Of a DNA stretch of 64,000 bases, positions 33,730-41,860 are shown in pieces. The translations under genes were made by a program, and so were the position numbers. Each line of letters begins with the position of its first letter. Position 1 is the stretch's first letter. The notes beneath the pieces were generated by a model. It was not told the origin of the DNA and did no database searches. It was given only the letters and a program-made list of their open reading frames with translations. This stretch comes from JANOSH01 sp031415695 (GTDB taxonomy: Bacteria > Actinomycetota > Acidimicrobiia > Acidimicrobiales > Ilumatobacteraceae): NCBI GenBank assembly GCA_031415695.1, contig JANOSH010000046.1, positions 1 to 64,000 of the forward strand, written 5' to 3'.

Positions 33730-33761
33730 GAGACACGTCCGATAGTCATAGACTCCCACCG

Positions 33762-35081
33762 ATGGGAAGCCCGATCCACATCATGAATGGCACCTTGATC
33801 GACGGGTCCGGCGCCGCGCCGCGACGAGCCACCGATGTGCTCATCGACGGCGACCTCATCACCGCGGTTGGACCCACCGGCACCCTCGTAGTGCCCCCCA
33901 ACGCCAGGGCCATCGATGCGACCGGCAAGAGCATCATGCCCGGACTCATCGACGCGCACTGCCACATCACTTTCGACGATGTGCAGTCCAACGACGAGTT
34001 GTTCTTCCACCGACCTGTCGCTACGGCTGCCCTAATGACAGCGTTCAATCTGCTCAAGTTGCTGCTTGCCGGCGTCACCAGCATTTTCGATCCCGACACG
34101 GTGCATGGCATCGGCCCTCAGGTCCGCGACGCCGTGAACGTCGGGGCATTCCCAGGGCCTCGCATCGCCACCGGGGTGCAGGCGCTGCTCACCTCGGTCG
34201 GTGGAACTGCCGGGCGGCTGATCCCCGACGAAGGAAGCGTCGGGTACGCCGCAGTGGTTAACACCATCGACGAAATGATCACCACCACTCGCCGCCACAT
34301 CAAACAGGGCGCCGATTGGATCAAGATCCATGCCACCGGGTCGATCCCCACTCGCGCCGGCGAGTTACAGGTCTGGTCGCTCGACGAGATGAAGGCCGTG
34401 TGCGATACCGCTCACGCGCTCGGGGTGCCCGTCACCGCCCATTGCCGCAACGCATCGTCCACCCTCGATGCCGCACGGGCTGGGGTCGACCTCATCTTGC
34501 ACGCGTCGTTCATTGACGACGACGGGCTCCAGGCCGTCATCGATTCGGGCGCAGCAATCTGCCCGACGTTCACGTTCCTTGCCAACCTCGCCGATCACGG
34601 CCACCGTGTCGGTGCCGGGGCAGGCATGACCGATATCTTCCGCGGAGAAATCAAGGCTACGGCCGCCATGATGCGAGCCGCCCACGACGCCGGAGTACCC
34701 ATCCTGTGCGGGTCGGAAAGCGGCTTCGCGCTCACCCCCTACGGCCACTGGCATGCCCGCGAAATGGAGGTGTTCGTCAACGAGTTAGGCCTCAGCCCGA
34801 TCGAGGCAATCACCTGCGCAACCCGCAACAATGCCATTGCGATGAAGATGCAGGGCGAGCTTGGCGTCGTCGCGGCTGGGTACCGAGCCGACGTTCTTGT
34901 GGTCGACGGCGATCCGCTCGACGACATTCGCGTGCTGCAAGACCGCAGCCGCCTCCATGCCGTGATCAGTCGTGGCAGCCAGGTAGACCTGTCGCAACCG
35001 TGGCCACAGCGGTCACGAATCGCAGGTGAGAAGGTGGCTAACTGGGCTGCCGACGTGCTGACATACGAGCCGCCCGTCTAA
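33762..35081 (+). CDS. Amidohydrolase family protein (imidazolonepropionase-like)
   Basis: A 439-residue metal-dependent hydrolase. After a beta-sandwich start (IHIMNGTLIDGSGAAP) comes the HxH metal motif MPGLIDAHCHIT. Further ligands are the Lys in ADWIKIHATG, and the His in PVTAHCRN and LILHASFID. A catalytic-Asp-like position falls in ILCGSESGFALTP, where relatives often have G-T-D; here it is G-S-E. C-terminal GYRADVLVVDGDPLDDI is typical of the Xaa-Pro dipeptidase/imidazolonepropionase-like group. ATG at 33762 chosen because the upstream frame merely translates the GA repeat. Substrate unknown. Confidence 0.87.
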   Translation: MGSPIHIMNGTLIDGSGAAPRRATDVLIDGDLITAVGPTGTLVVPPNARAIDATGKSIMPGLIDAHCHITFDDVQSNDELFFHRPVATAALMTAFNLLKLLLAGVTSIFDPDTVHGIGPQVRDAVNVGAFPGPRIATGVQALLTSVGGTAGRLIPDEGSVGYAAVVNTIDEMITTTRRHIKQGADWIKIHATGSIPTRAGELQVWSLDEMKAVCDTAHALGVPVTAHCRNASSTLDAARAGVDLILHASFIDDDGLQAVIDSGAAICPTFTFLANLADHGHRVGAGAGMTDIFRGEIKATAAMMRAAHDAGVPILCGSESGFALTPYGHWHAREMEVFVNELGLSPIEAITCATRNNAIAMKMQGELGVVAAGYRADVLVVDGDPLDDIRVLQDRSRLHAVISRGSQVDLSQPWPQRSRIAGEKVANWAADVLTYEPPV

Positions 35082-35135
35082 CCCAATCCTGATGCCAAAA
35101 GTTTACCGAAAATGGTAAACCGTTGGCACGCGGCC

Positions 35136-36173
35136 TCACGTGCGCACGGCCGTGAAAGCCGGGGCGTTCCCGAGCAGATGTTCGGCGAGCAACTCGATGC
35201 TGCGCACCCGAGCCGATAGGTCGTAGGCAACGGAGGTGACCATGAGCTCGTTGGCACCCGTTGCCGAACGCAGATGCACCAGGCCGGCAACGACCGTAGC
35301 GGCATCGCCGACAATGCGGCTCGTCGGCAAACGCCGAGCCAAGTCGACCTCTGGATGTGCCATGGCGTCGGTCGGGGACGGCAGCCGGATGAACTTGCCC
35401 GTGCGGCGACCGAGTGCAGTGATGCGGCCCGGCAGTGCGTGCCATTCCGCTTCCTCGGCGGTGTCGGCGGCGAGCACGTTGGCGGTCACGATCAGGTGCG
35501 GCTCGTCGAGTACCGGCGACGCGTGGAAGTTGTCACGGTAGATATCGACGGCTTGCAAGGTGCCGCCGGTGTCGAAGTGGTGGGCGAACGCAAACGGCAG
35601 ACCGAGCAGCCCGGCGAGCCGAGCGCTGTAACCGCTTGAGCCAAGCAGGTACACCATGGGTGACGACGTCGCAGCTGGCGTGGCCCGAAAGCGTTTCCAC
35701 AAACCGTCGGTCCCGCGTTCATCGCCGAGCAGGCCCATGAGGTCGAGCAGGTCCTGCGGGAAATCGTCGGCGCCAAGTTGGTCGAGGGGCAAACGTCGCA
35801 CCGCCGACGCCGTGAGCTGATCAGTGCCAGGCGCGCGGCCAATGCCCACATCGATGCGACCGGGGTGAAGGCTTTCGAGCAGAGCGAACTGTTCGGCGGC
35901 GACGAGTGGCGCGTGGTTGGGAAGCATCAGGCCGCCCGACCCGACGTGGATACGGTTGGTCGAGGCTGCGATGTGGGCGATCAGTACTGTCGGCGCCGTA
36001 CAGGCAACGCTAGGCATGTTGTGATGTTCGGCCACCCAAAACCGGGTGAAACCGAGTTCATCGGCCCGCTGGGCGAGCGCAACGGTGGTTCGTAACGCGT
36101 CGCCGCTCGACTGCCCATCGTTGACGACCGACAGATCCAACACCGACAACGCCACCGATTCGCTCACCGCCAT
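35136..36173 (-). CDS. LLM-class flavin-dependent oxidoreductase (MsnO8 type)
   Basis: A 345-residue bacterial luciferase-like flavin oxidoreductase. LSVLDLSVVNDGQSSGDALR at the N-terminus, then FTRFWVAEHHNMPSVACTAP, VGSGGLMLPNHAPLVAAEQF and LHPGRIDVGIGRAPG, are signatures of the MsnO8/YceB-like subgroup that uses FMNH2. ATG at 36173 chosen; the extension to 36329 is not family-like. Monocistronic and convergent to the amidohydrolase. Confidence 0.9.
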   Translation of the reverse strand: MAVSESVALSVLDLSVVNDGQSSGDALRTTVALAQRADELGFTRFWVAEHHNMPSVACTAPTVLIAHIAASTNRIHVGSGGLMLPNHAPLVAAEQFALLESLHPGRIDVGIGRAPGTDQLTASAVRRLPLDQLGADDFPQDLLDLMGLLGDERGTDGLWKRFRATPAATSSPMVYLLGSSGYSARLAGLLGLPFAFAHHFDTGGTLQAVDIYRDNFHASPVLDEPHLIVTANVLAADTAEEAEWHALPGRITALGRRTGKFIRLPSPTDAMAHPEVDLARRLPTSRIVGDAATVVAGLVHLRSATGANELMVTSVAYDLSARVRSIELLAEHLLGNAPAFTAVRT

Positions 36174-36349
36174 CACCCTACTCAGCTCGTCGCACAATGA
36201 CCGGGCCAGGCCCAGGGTCGTTTCGATCGACGAGCGTCCTTGCCCGGCTTGAAGAGCGTGAAGCATGACCATCTGTCCGCCGATGATCGCCCAGTTCAAC
36301 GCCCGACACATCGGCGTTGTCCGGCCCACGCGACAACCGCGGAAAAGAT

Positions 36350-36382
36350 GCTGAGGTTAAGTGTGGTATCTTTGACCTCAGC
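36350..36382. promoter_or_regulatory. Inverted repeat abutting the ATPase start codon
   Basis: GCTGAGGT (36350-36357) and ACCTCAGC (36375-36382) form a perfect 8-bp inverted repeat with 17-nt spacer. The right arm touches the ATG at 36383. A TATCTT at 36367-36372 could be the -10 of a leaderless transcript. Likely an operator. Confidence 0.5.
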
Positions 36383-37858
36383 ATGTTTCCTCGTCCCGAC
36401 TGGCTGTTCGACCGAACCCGCGAGTGGGGGCTGCTAAGCGACTTCCTTAAGGGTCCGGCCGGCACCCGCCTCGCTGTCGTCTACGGCCGACGACGCCAGG
36501 GCAAGACGGCGCTCACTCGCGCATGGGCTGAGGCTGCGGGAGGATTCCACTGGGAAGCGACCGAGGTCGAGGCCAGTCAGAATCTCGCCTCGCTCAGCGA
36601 CGCCTGGTCGGACTGGAGCGGCGCCCAAGGTATCGTGCGGTTCGCCACGTGGAACGACGCCGTCACCCAACTCTGCTCCGCCGGACACAGCGCCGGACAC
36701 GACCAACCGGTGCCCGTTGTGCTCGACGAAATCAACCGGGTGATCGAACGCGTGCCCGAGTTGCCTTCGCTGTTCCAGCGGGCCCTCGGACCGGGTGGGC
36801 ACGCTCACCGGGCGGGTCGCACCCGTCTGGTCCTGTGCGGGTCGGCCTTCGGCGCGATGCGCCGCCTCCTGGACGGACCGGCTGCGCTTCGCGGACGTGC
36901 CTCGATCGACCTCGTCATCGAGCCATTCGACTACCGCACGGCCGCCGAGTTCTGGGGACTCACCGACCGCCCGCACATGGCGTTCGAACTGCACTCGCTC
37001 GTCGGGGGCACACCCGCCTACCTGGAGTTGGCGAGTGAGGATCGGCCTCAAGGCACACGGCTCGACGATTGGGTGGTTCGGCGCCTCCTGGAACCCGCCT
37101 CCGCGCTATACCGCGAGGGTCGCGTAGTGATCACCGAGGACAGCGCCCTCACTGATCGACAGTTGTACTGGGCGTTGCTCGCGGCGATCGCCGATGGGAA
37201 CCGCCGATGGACCGACATCGAGCGCGAACTCGGCGGCAGCCGCGGGTCGTTGAAGCACGCGATGGACATCGTGATCGAAGCGGGATGGGTCACAAAGCGA
37301 CCCGACCCGTTACGGGCACAGCGTTCGGTGTACGAGCTGTCAGAACCCATCGTCCGTTTTCAGAGGTTGGTGGTTGATCCCAATGGTTCGCGTATTGCGG
37401 CGCGCCGACGGCCTGAACTTGTCTGGAACGATGTGCGCCCCATCGTCGCGGCGCGTATCACCGGGCCACACCTCGAGACCATCGCCGCCGAGTGGATCCA
37501 GCGCTTCGCCAATGCTTCGACCGTCGGTGGCGTCAGCGACCTTGTCGGCCCATCGGAACTGCCCAACCAGCAACTCGACCTCGTTGTCACCGAACGCACC
37601 GGGCGGGGTAACGACGTCGTCATCGCGGTTTGCGAGGTGAAAGCGACCTCGGAGCGCGTCGGGTTGACCCAACTCAACCGTCTCGATGAAGGCGTTGCCG
37701 TGGTCGAACAGCGGTATCCGAAGAAGGTCGCTCCGAAGCGCACCATTCGCCGCCTCCTCGTATCAAAGAACGGGTTCACCACCGATCTCGTCCGGACCGT
37801 GGCGCGCCGAGATGATGTCGAACTCATCGACCTCGATCGTCTCTATCACGGCGAATGA
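36383..37858 (+). CDS. ATP-binding protein, archaeal-type AAA ATPase with DUF234
   Basis: A 491-residue P-loop ATPase. It begins FPRPDWLFDRTREWGLLSDF, as in archaeal ATPase (PF01637) proteins, has Walker A VYGRRRQGKTALTRA, Walker B VPVVLDEINR and sensor LVLCGSAFGAMRRLL. The middle reads GGTPAYLELA. A winged-helix follows (WTDIERELGGSRGSLKHAM), then a DUF234 nuclease-like C-terminus (LDLVVTE...VVIAVCEVKATSE) with a PD-(D/E)xK-like pattern D-x-V and E-x-K. Such genes are widespread in archaea and some bacteria; functions are not established, and links to mobile elements or defence are suspected. The perfect inverted repeat at its start suggests autoregulation. Confidence 0.87.
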   Translation: MFPRPDWLFDRTREWGLLSDFLKGPAGTRLAVVYGRRRQGKTALTRAWAEAAGGFHWEATEVEASQNLASLSDAWSDWSGAQGIVRFATWNDAVTQLCSAGHSAGHDQPVPVVLDEINRVIERVPELPSLFQRALGPGGHAHRAGRTRLVLCGSAFGAMRRLLDGPAALRGRASIDLVIEPFDYRTAAEFWGLTDRPHMAFELHSLVGGTPAYLELASEDRPQGTRLDDWVVRRLLEPASALYREGRVVITEDSALTDRQLYWALLAAIADGNRRWTDIERELGGSRGSLKHAMDIVIEAGWVTKRPDPLRAQRSVYELSEPIVRFQRLVVDPNGSRIAARRRPELVWNDVRPIVAARITGPHLETIAAEWIQRFANASTVGGVSDLVGPSELPNQQLDLVVTERTGRGNDVVIAVCEVKATSERVGLTQLNRLDEGVAVVEQRYPKKVAPKRTIRRLLVSKNGFTTDLVRTVARRDDVELIDLDRLYHGE

Positions 37859-37966
37859 GCAACCGTCACCCGGTTTGCGTCGACGTGGCTTTCGTGGTGT
37901 CACACGGGCCCCTCAAGGTGCATCATCCGGTCGGCGAGTTGACGCGCTGACCGCTTCGAACGGTCG
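37859..37966. other. Gap after the ATPase gene
   Basis: Together with the following gene relics this is the only poorly coding stretch of the 36-40 kb region. No promoter or terminator could be recognised. Confidence 0.3.
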
Positions 37967-38228
37967 TCACGCGATTCGTATCGAGTCGAGTACGGAAGGA
38001 TGGGCGCGAGCTTTTCTCCCTCGCACGATGCTGGGGGCCCATGGCCAATCGTCGATTGGCCATGCACGAACCCGATCCCGAGCCCGCGCCCGTTCACGAG
38101 GCGCAATCGCCGCTTCCTCAATCACCCGGCGTCCACCAATCTTGTACCCATCGATAACGCCTGTCGCTACAAGAGCCCGAACCCGGGCTAAGTTCAGACC
38201 AAGCCGTTCGGCAGTCGTCTTTAAAAAG
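37967..38228 (-). pseudogene. Relic of an excisionase/MerR-like HTH gene, 5' end missing
   Basis: On the minus strand the frame reads FLKTTAERLGLNLARVRALV, then DGYKIGGRRVIEEAAI, a good match to the helix-turn-helix plus beta-hairpin of excisionase-type DNA-binding domains. No start codon precedes it; upstream the frame runs antisense into the patatin fragment. A 23-nt palindrome lies within its tail (38041-38063). It appears to be the remaining part of a gene whose 5' end was lost. Confidence 0.45.
38041..38063. repeat. 11-bp perfect palindrome
   Basis: ATGGCCAATCG-T-CGATTGGCCAT, two 11-bp arms around a single base. It falls in the relic region between the ATPase and patatin fragments. Such a tight palindrome cruciform could be a recombination or protein-binding site. 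Confidence 0.7.
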
Positions 38229-39053
38229 CGATTTGTGCTGGGGCGGGCGTGGTCGAAGTACTCCGACGAGCCCCTGAAACAACAGCTGCAAACTGCGTTC
38301 GGCGCCGACACCACGTTTGGTTCACATTCCCCCCGTACCGGCCTCTTGTGCGTGCTGCAGAACAGCTCCACCGACTCACCCTGGCCGTTGTCGAACTGCA
38401 CCATGGCCACCTACAACCAGCCTGGCGACGGCAACAACCTCGACTGGCCGCTGTGGCAGATAGTACGGGCATCGGCCGCCGCCCCCACATACTTTCCACC
38501 CGAAACCATAAAGATTGACGGTAAGGACACAAGGTTCCAAGACGGTGGCATCACGCCGTACAACAACCCCGCCTACATCCAGTTCGTTATGGCCACCGCC
38601 GTTCCCTACAACCTGCGCTGGCCGGTCGGGCCCGACCAGTTGCTCTCGGTATCGGTGGGCACCGGTTCGGCCGACGCCGTCAGCGAAAAATGGAACCACT
38701 GGCGCAACTTCATCTACCCGAACGCCCGAAACGTCGTGAGCTTCTCGATGAATAGCGCGTCGGTGGAACAAGACCGGCTGTGTCGCCTGCACGGCGACTG
38801 CCGATTCGGGGCCACCATCGATAGCGAGTTCGGCCCCGCCGTCGGGGGCGACCGAGCATACCCAGCGTTGTTCATCTACGTGCGATACGACACCGACATC
38901 AGCGACACCGGTCTAGCCAACTCGGGCATGGGCCCGTTAAATGGCAAGGCCATCCGCAAACTCGACGCTGTAGATCAATACGACGCGTACAGGCGCATCG
39001 GGGCCAAAACGGCCGAGTCGGTCAGCCTCGACCATCTCGCCGGGTTCCTGTAA
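38229..39053 (+). pseudogene. Patatin-like phospholipase, N-terminally truncated
   Basis: The last ~275 codons match the C-terminal two thirds of a patatin-like phospholipase: KYSDEPLKQQLQTAFGADT, LWQIVRASAAAPTYFPPE, then FQDGGITPYNNPA with the catalytic Asp in DGG. The oxyanion motif (GGGxRG) and the nucleophile GxSxG that should precede are absent; instead the frame upstream is non-coding and antisense to an HTH relic. The fragment should be inactive. The adjacent SLOG-like gene is convergent and overlaps by 32 nt. Confidence 0.7.
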
Positions 39054-39606
39054 CTGTCGTATTCGGCGCCAGCGGGTCGAGCGTCAGCACCAACAATCCG
39101 GCGTCGTGGGCGCGCCGGGCAAAATCGTCGGTCACACTCGGCGGTTCCTCGCCGCCCATTGGCCGAATGGTCAGCGCTACAACGGTTTCGCCCGGGTCGG
39201 CTCGATCGTCGGCAGCGTCGATGAGTTCACCGTTGGCGGCGAACCACCACGCCGACGCCGGATCGAGATTGAGTTGCACCACAACGTCGGCGACGTTGTC
39301 GGAGGCCGACGTCATGACGTCGTGGAATCGGGAAACCCAATCCAATCCATGGTCGGCCACCGATGCGTCGACGAACGAGTCAACATCGATGGGCACGATG
39401 ATGTGCACCGGTATGTCGAGTTGTTGGGCGGCGTACAACACGATGAGGTCGGCTCCGGCTGCCGGCGCCGACACCACCACCGCCGGGGCCAACGACGTGA
39501 GTACCAGGCGCACCCGGGCCGAGACATCGGCCACCTGCGACGCGGGGAACCGAGGCGACGGCCGGTCGGGCGCATCGACCCGGTTACCAGCATGCACCAA
39601 GATCAT
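39022..39606 (-). CDS. Stand-alone SLOG-like Rossmann domain protein
   Basis: A 194-residue protein. The start MILVHAGNRVDAPDRPSPRFP and VVVSAPAAGADLIVLYAAQ, IPVHIIVPIDVDSFVDASV, then LDWVSRFHDVM, resemble the Rossmann-like SLOG/DprA-type domain found N-terminal to TPR, cyclase and effector proteins. In those, 'SA-x-x-GADI-x-F' and 'V-x-LPF-x-x-x-x-F-x-x-xSV-x-x-x-x-W' recur. SLOG domains bind nucleotides, and some act in signalling or anti-phage effectors. Here no fused effector is present, but the broken patatin gene lies next to it. Function not established. Confidence 0.6.
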   Translation of the reverse strand: MILVHAGNRVDAPDRPSPRFPASQVADVSARVRLVLTSLAPAVVVSAPAAGADLIVLYAAQQLDIPVHIIVPIDVDSFVDASVADHGLDWVSRFHDVMTSASDNVADVVVQLNLDPASAWWFAANGELIDAADDRADPGETVVALTIRPMGGEEPPSVTDDFARRAHDAGLLVLTLDPLAPNTTVTGTRRDGRG

Positions 39607-39655
39607 GGACCCAGACTACGGCCCGAGTCAGCCAGGTGGCATCCAACCCCACCCC

Positions 39656-39718
39656 GAACACCATCTCGCCCGGCTGCAGGTACGAAAACCGACACTGCAG
39701 TCGGGCGAGAAAGTGTTC
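39656..39718 (-). repeat. 63-nt palindromic repeat, family 1 copy A
   Basis: Arms GAACACCATCTCGCCCG and CGGGCGAGAAAGTGTTC enclose a loop containing, on the minus strand, TCGGTTTTCGTAC. Copies B and C near 61.0 and 61.2 kb have the same arms, length and loop core in plus orientation. It sits between the divergent SLOG-like and Rieske genes. Confidence 0.8.
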
Positions 39719-39785
39719 ATTCCGGAGCTCGTGAACGAGAAGGGCCACGGGCCACGGCCTCCAGATCCGAATAGACTGAGGCGAA

Positions 39786-40979
39786 ATGAACACGCTCTTC
39801 GACGCTCATAGGCCTGGCTACTCGCTGCCCCGCGAGTTCTACATTGACCCCGCCATCTACCAGGTCGACCTTGAGCGCGTCTGGTATCACGAATGGCTGT
39901 TCGTAGCCCACGATCTGGAGGTGCCGCAGCCGGGTAACTACGTCACCGTGCAAATCGGCGACTACAACCTGGTGATTATTCGGGGCGACGATCACCAGGT
40001 TCGAGCGCTGCACAATGTGTGTCGACACCGCGGTTCCCAGTTATGCGACGACGAGCGCGGATCGGTGCGCCGCCGTATCGTGTGCCCGTATCACCAATGG
40101 TCGTACGACTTGGAAGGCCACCTCGCCAGGGCCCGCAAGACCGGCCCGGGTTTCGACTCCCGCGAACACAACCTGGCCACCGCAGCCTGCGAAACCGTAG
40201 GTGGCATGGTGTTCGTATCACTCGCCGCCGAACCGCCCGACATTTCCCCGTTGCGAGACATGTTCGCCCGCTACCTAGCGCCGTTCAACCTCGGCAACGC
40301 CAAGGTGGCGTTCACGACGTCGACAATCGAACACGGCAACTGGAAACTCGTCATGGAAAACAATCGGGAGTGCTACCACTGCGTCGCCACTCATCCCGAA
40401 CTATGTGCCACGTTCCCCGAGGCTCCTTTGCATGCTGGCGGTGGGCCGCAGGCCGATATCGATCACCTCGACAACATGGTCGAGCATTGGGAAACTCTCG
40501 GCTTGCCCAGCAGGTTCGAAGCGGCGTCCGACAACCAGTTTCGAGCTATGCGTATGCCGTTGTTGGCAACGGCACGCTCGATGACCACCGACGGCGAACC
40601 AGCGGTGGCTCGCCGCTTCGGCGACCTACCCGCCGACAACGTCGGCGACGTGCTGCTCTATCACTATCCGAACTCGTGGAATCACTACATGGCCGACCAC
40701 GCCGTCACGTTCCGGATTGCGCCCATTAGCCCGACACAAACTCGATTGACTACCTGCTGGTTGGTGCCGAGCGATGCCGTCGAAGGTGTCGACTACAACG
40801 TCGACGCGCTTACCAGCGTGTGGCAAGCCACCAACGCGCAAGACGTCACGCTGGTCGAGCGAGCGCAACGCGGCGTGACGTCACCGGCCTATCGCCCGGG
40901 GCCCTACTCGCCGGACGAGGAGAGCGGCGTCATCCAGTTCATCGACTGGTACCACGGCGCAATCACCCGCCGTTCCTAG
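39786..40979 (+). CDS. Rieske non-haem iron oxygenase (carnitine/betaine oxygenase-like)
   Basis: A 397-residue oxygenase. Rieske motif CRHRGSQLC...CPYHQWSYD and iron site ENNRECYHCVATHPELC are characteristic of the GbcA/CntA/stachydrine-type branch, which demethylates or hydroxylates quaternary ammonium compounds, rather than classic ring-hydroxylating dioxygenases. N-terminus LPREFYIDPAIYQVDLERVW is also typical. The reductase partner is not encoded nearby. Monocistronic, and followed by a terminator-like palindrome. Confidence 0.9.
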   Translation: MNTLFDAHRPGYSLPREFYIDPAIYQVDLERVWYHEWLFVAHDLEVPQPGNYVTVQIGDYNLVIIRGDDHQVRALHNVCRHRGSQLCDDERGSVRRRIVCPYHQWSYDLEGHLARARKTGPGFDSREHNLATAACETVGGMVFVSLAAEPPDISPLRDMFARYLAPFNLGNAKVAFTTSTIEHGNWKLVMENNRECYHCVATHPELCATFPEAPLHAGGGPQADIDHLDNMVEHWETLGLPSRFEAASDNQFRAMRMPLLATARSMTTDGEPAVARRFGDLPADNVGDVLLYHYPNSWNHYMADHAVTFRIAPISPTQTRLTTCWLVPSDAVEGVDYNVDALTSVWQATNAQDVTLVERAQRGVTSPAYRPGPYSPDEESGVIQFIDWYHGAITRRS

Positions 40980-40988
40980 TGACGCCGC

Positions 40989-41030
40989 GCGCATCCGTCC
41001 CAAAAAACAGCCCTCTCGCGCCGCGCGTCT
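40989..41030 (+). repeat. Half copy of palindromic repeat family 2
   Basis: CCGTCCCAAAAAACAGCCC and the following bases duplicate the left end of the full element that starts about 40 nt later (CCGTCCCGAAAAACAGGCCC), but the right arm is missing. The tandem half copy suggests the element has moved or slipped locally. Confidence 0.6.
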
Positions 41031-41045
41031 CCGTCCCGAAAAACA

Positions 41046-41119
41046 GGCCCTCTCGCGCCTCAAAGGCGCATCTGTTACCCGGGCCGGTGCGGGATTCGCC
41101 TTTGCGGTCGGAGAGGACC
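41046..41119 (-). terminator. ~75-nt palindromic repeat, family 2 copy 1 (terminator-like)
   Basis: Left arm GGCCCTCTCGCGCCTCAAA and right arm TTTGCGGTCGGAGAGGACC form a long imperfect hairpin followed by TTTTTT on the plus strand and preceded by an A-tract, so it could end transcription from both sides. It lies 67 nt after the Rieske oxygenase stop. Its reverse complement aligns along its whole length with the element at 63.49 kb. Confidence 0.7.
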
Positions 41120-41212
41120 GTTTTTTGACGGCTGTCGCAATCAGTACGACCTTTGGGAAGTCTTGACTAGGTCCGGAGACCTATAAGACAACCCGACATC
41201 TACCTTGGCCGG

Positions 41213-41860
41213 ATGAAATCTCGTCAGCTCGCGCTTGCGGCCGTAATTGCGGTGCTCATCTCAGCCGGCTGTTCCGGCCGCACGTCCAAAGTAGAGACCT
41301 CGACGACGCCGGTGGCGCCATCAAGCAGCAGCACCCGGCCGCCAGTCATCCCAACCACCGCCCCGCCCGGCACCCCGACCACCATCTCGCCCAAAGCCGC
41401 CATCGAAGCCGAACTCCGAGCCATCTTCGCCGAGCGAATTCGCGTGCACAGTGCGTGCCTCTTCGACCCACCGATGTGCGACCGAGTGGCGTTGGTTGCT
41501 CAACTCGAAACGGAGGATGCAGCCAACCTCTTGAGGACGTTCGACGAACGAGTACAAAAGCGGATCTTCGCTCGGGCGCCGAATAACCCCGATCACTTGT
41601 ACTACGTCATCGAGGGAGTCGAGATCTCACCGGCTCTGCATAAGGCTGCAGTGCTGGTTTGCTGGGTCGACGGCCTCGTTCAATTCACGACCGAGAATCT
41701 CCCAACACCGACCGAGGTAGTGCTGAATGACAAGATCGAAGGCTCGCGTCGCCGCTACGAATACGCGTGGCGTAACGGGCAATGGAAGCTCGTAAAATTG
41801 ATACGAACCGCCGATTTCGATCCGCTCGCCGACAATCTTTGCGGAGCTCGGCCGAAGTGA
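41213..41860 (+). CDS. Predicted lipoprotein, unknown function
   Basis: A 215-residue lipoprotein. The signal peptide MKSRQLALAAVIAVLISAGC has lipobox ISAGC, followed by a Ser/Thr/Pro-rich linker (about residues 25-60) and a globular C-terminal domain (YVIEGVEISPALHKAAVLVC, YAWRNGQWKLVKL) with an NTF2-like beta pattern. It overlaps the next gene as GTGA, so the two secreted proteins are co-translated. TATAAG at 41182-41187 may be the -10 of its promoter. Confidence 0.7.
   Translation: MKSRQLALAAVIAVLISAGCSGRTSKVETSTTPVAPSSSSTRPPVIPTTAPPGTPTTISPKAAIEAELRAIFAERIRVHSACLFDPPMCDRVALVAQLETEDAANLLRTFDERVQKRIFARAPNNPDHLYYVIEGVEISPALHKAAVLVCWVDGLVQFTTENLPTPTEVVLNDKIEGSRRRYEYAWRNGQWKLVKLIRTADFDPLADNLCGARPK

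Noticed and set aside
37686..38228. N-terminal part of a full-length 455-residue patatin
   Set aside because: This part is a shadow of the ATPase 3' end and is antisense to an HTH relic; no GxSxG or oxyanion motif is present.
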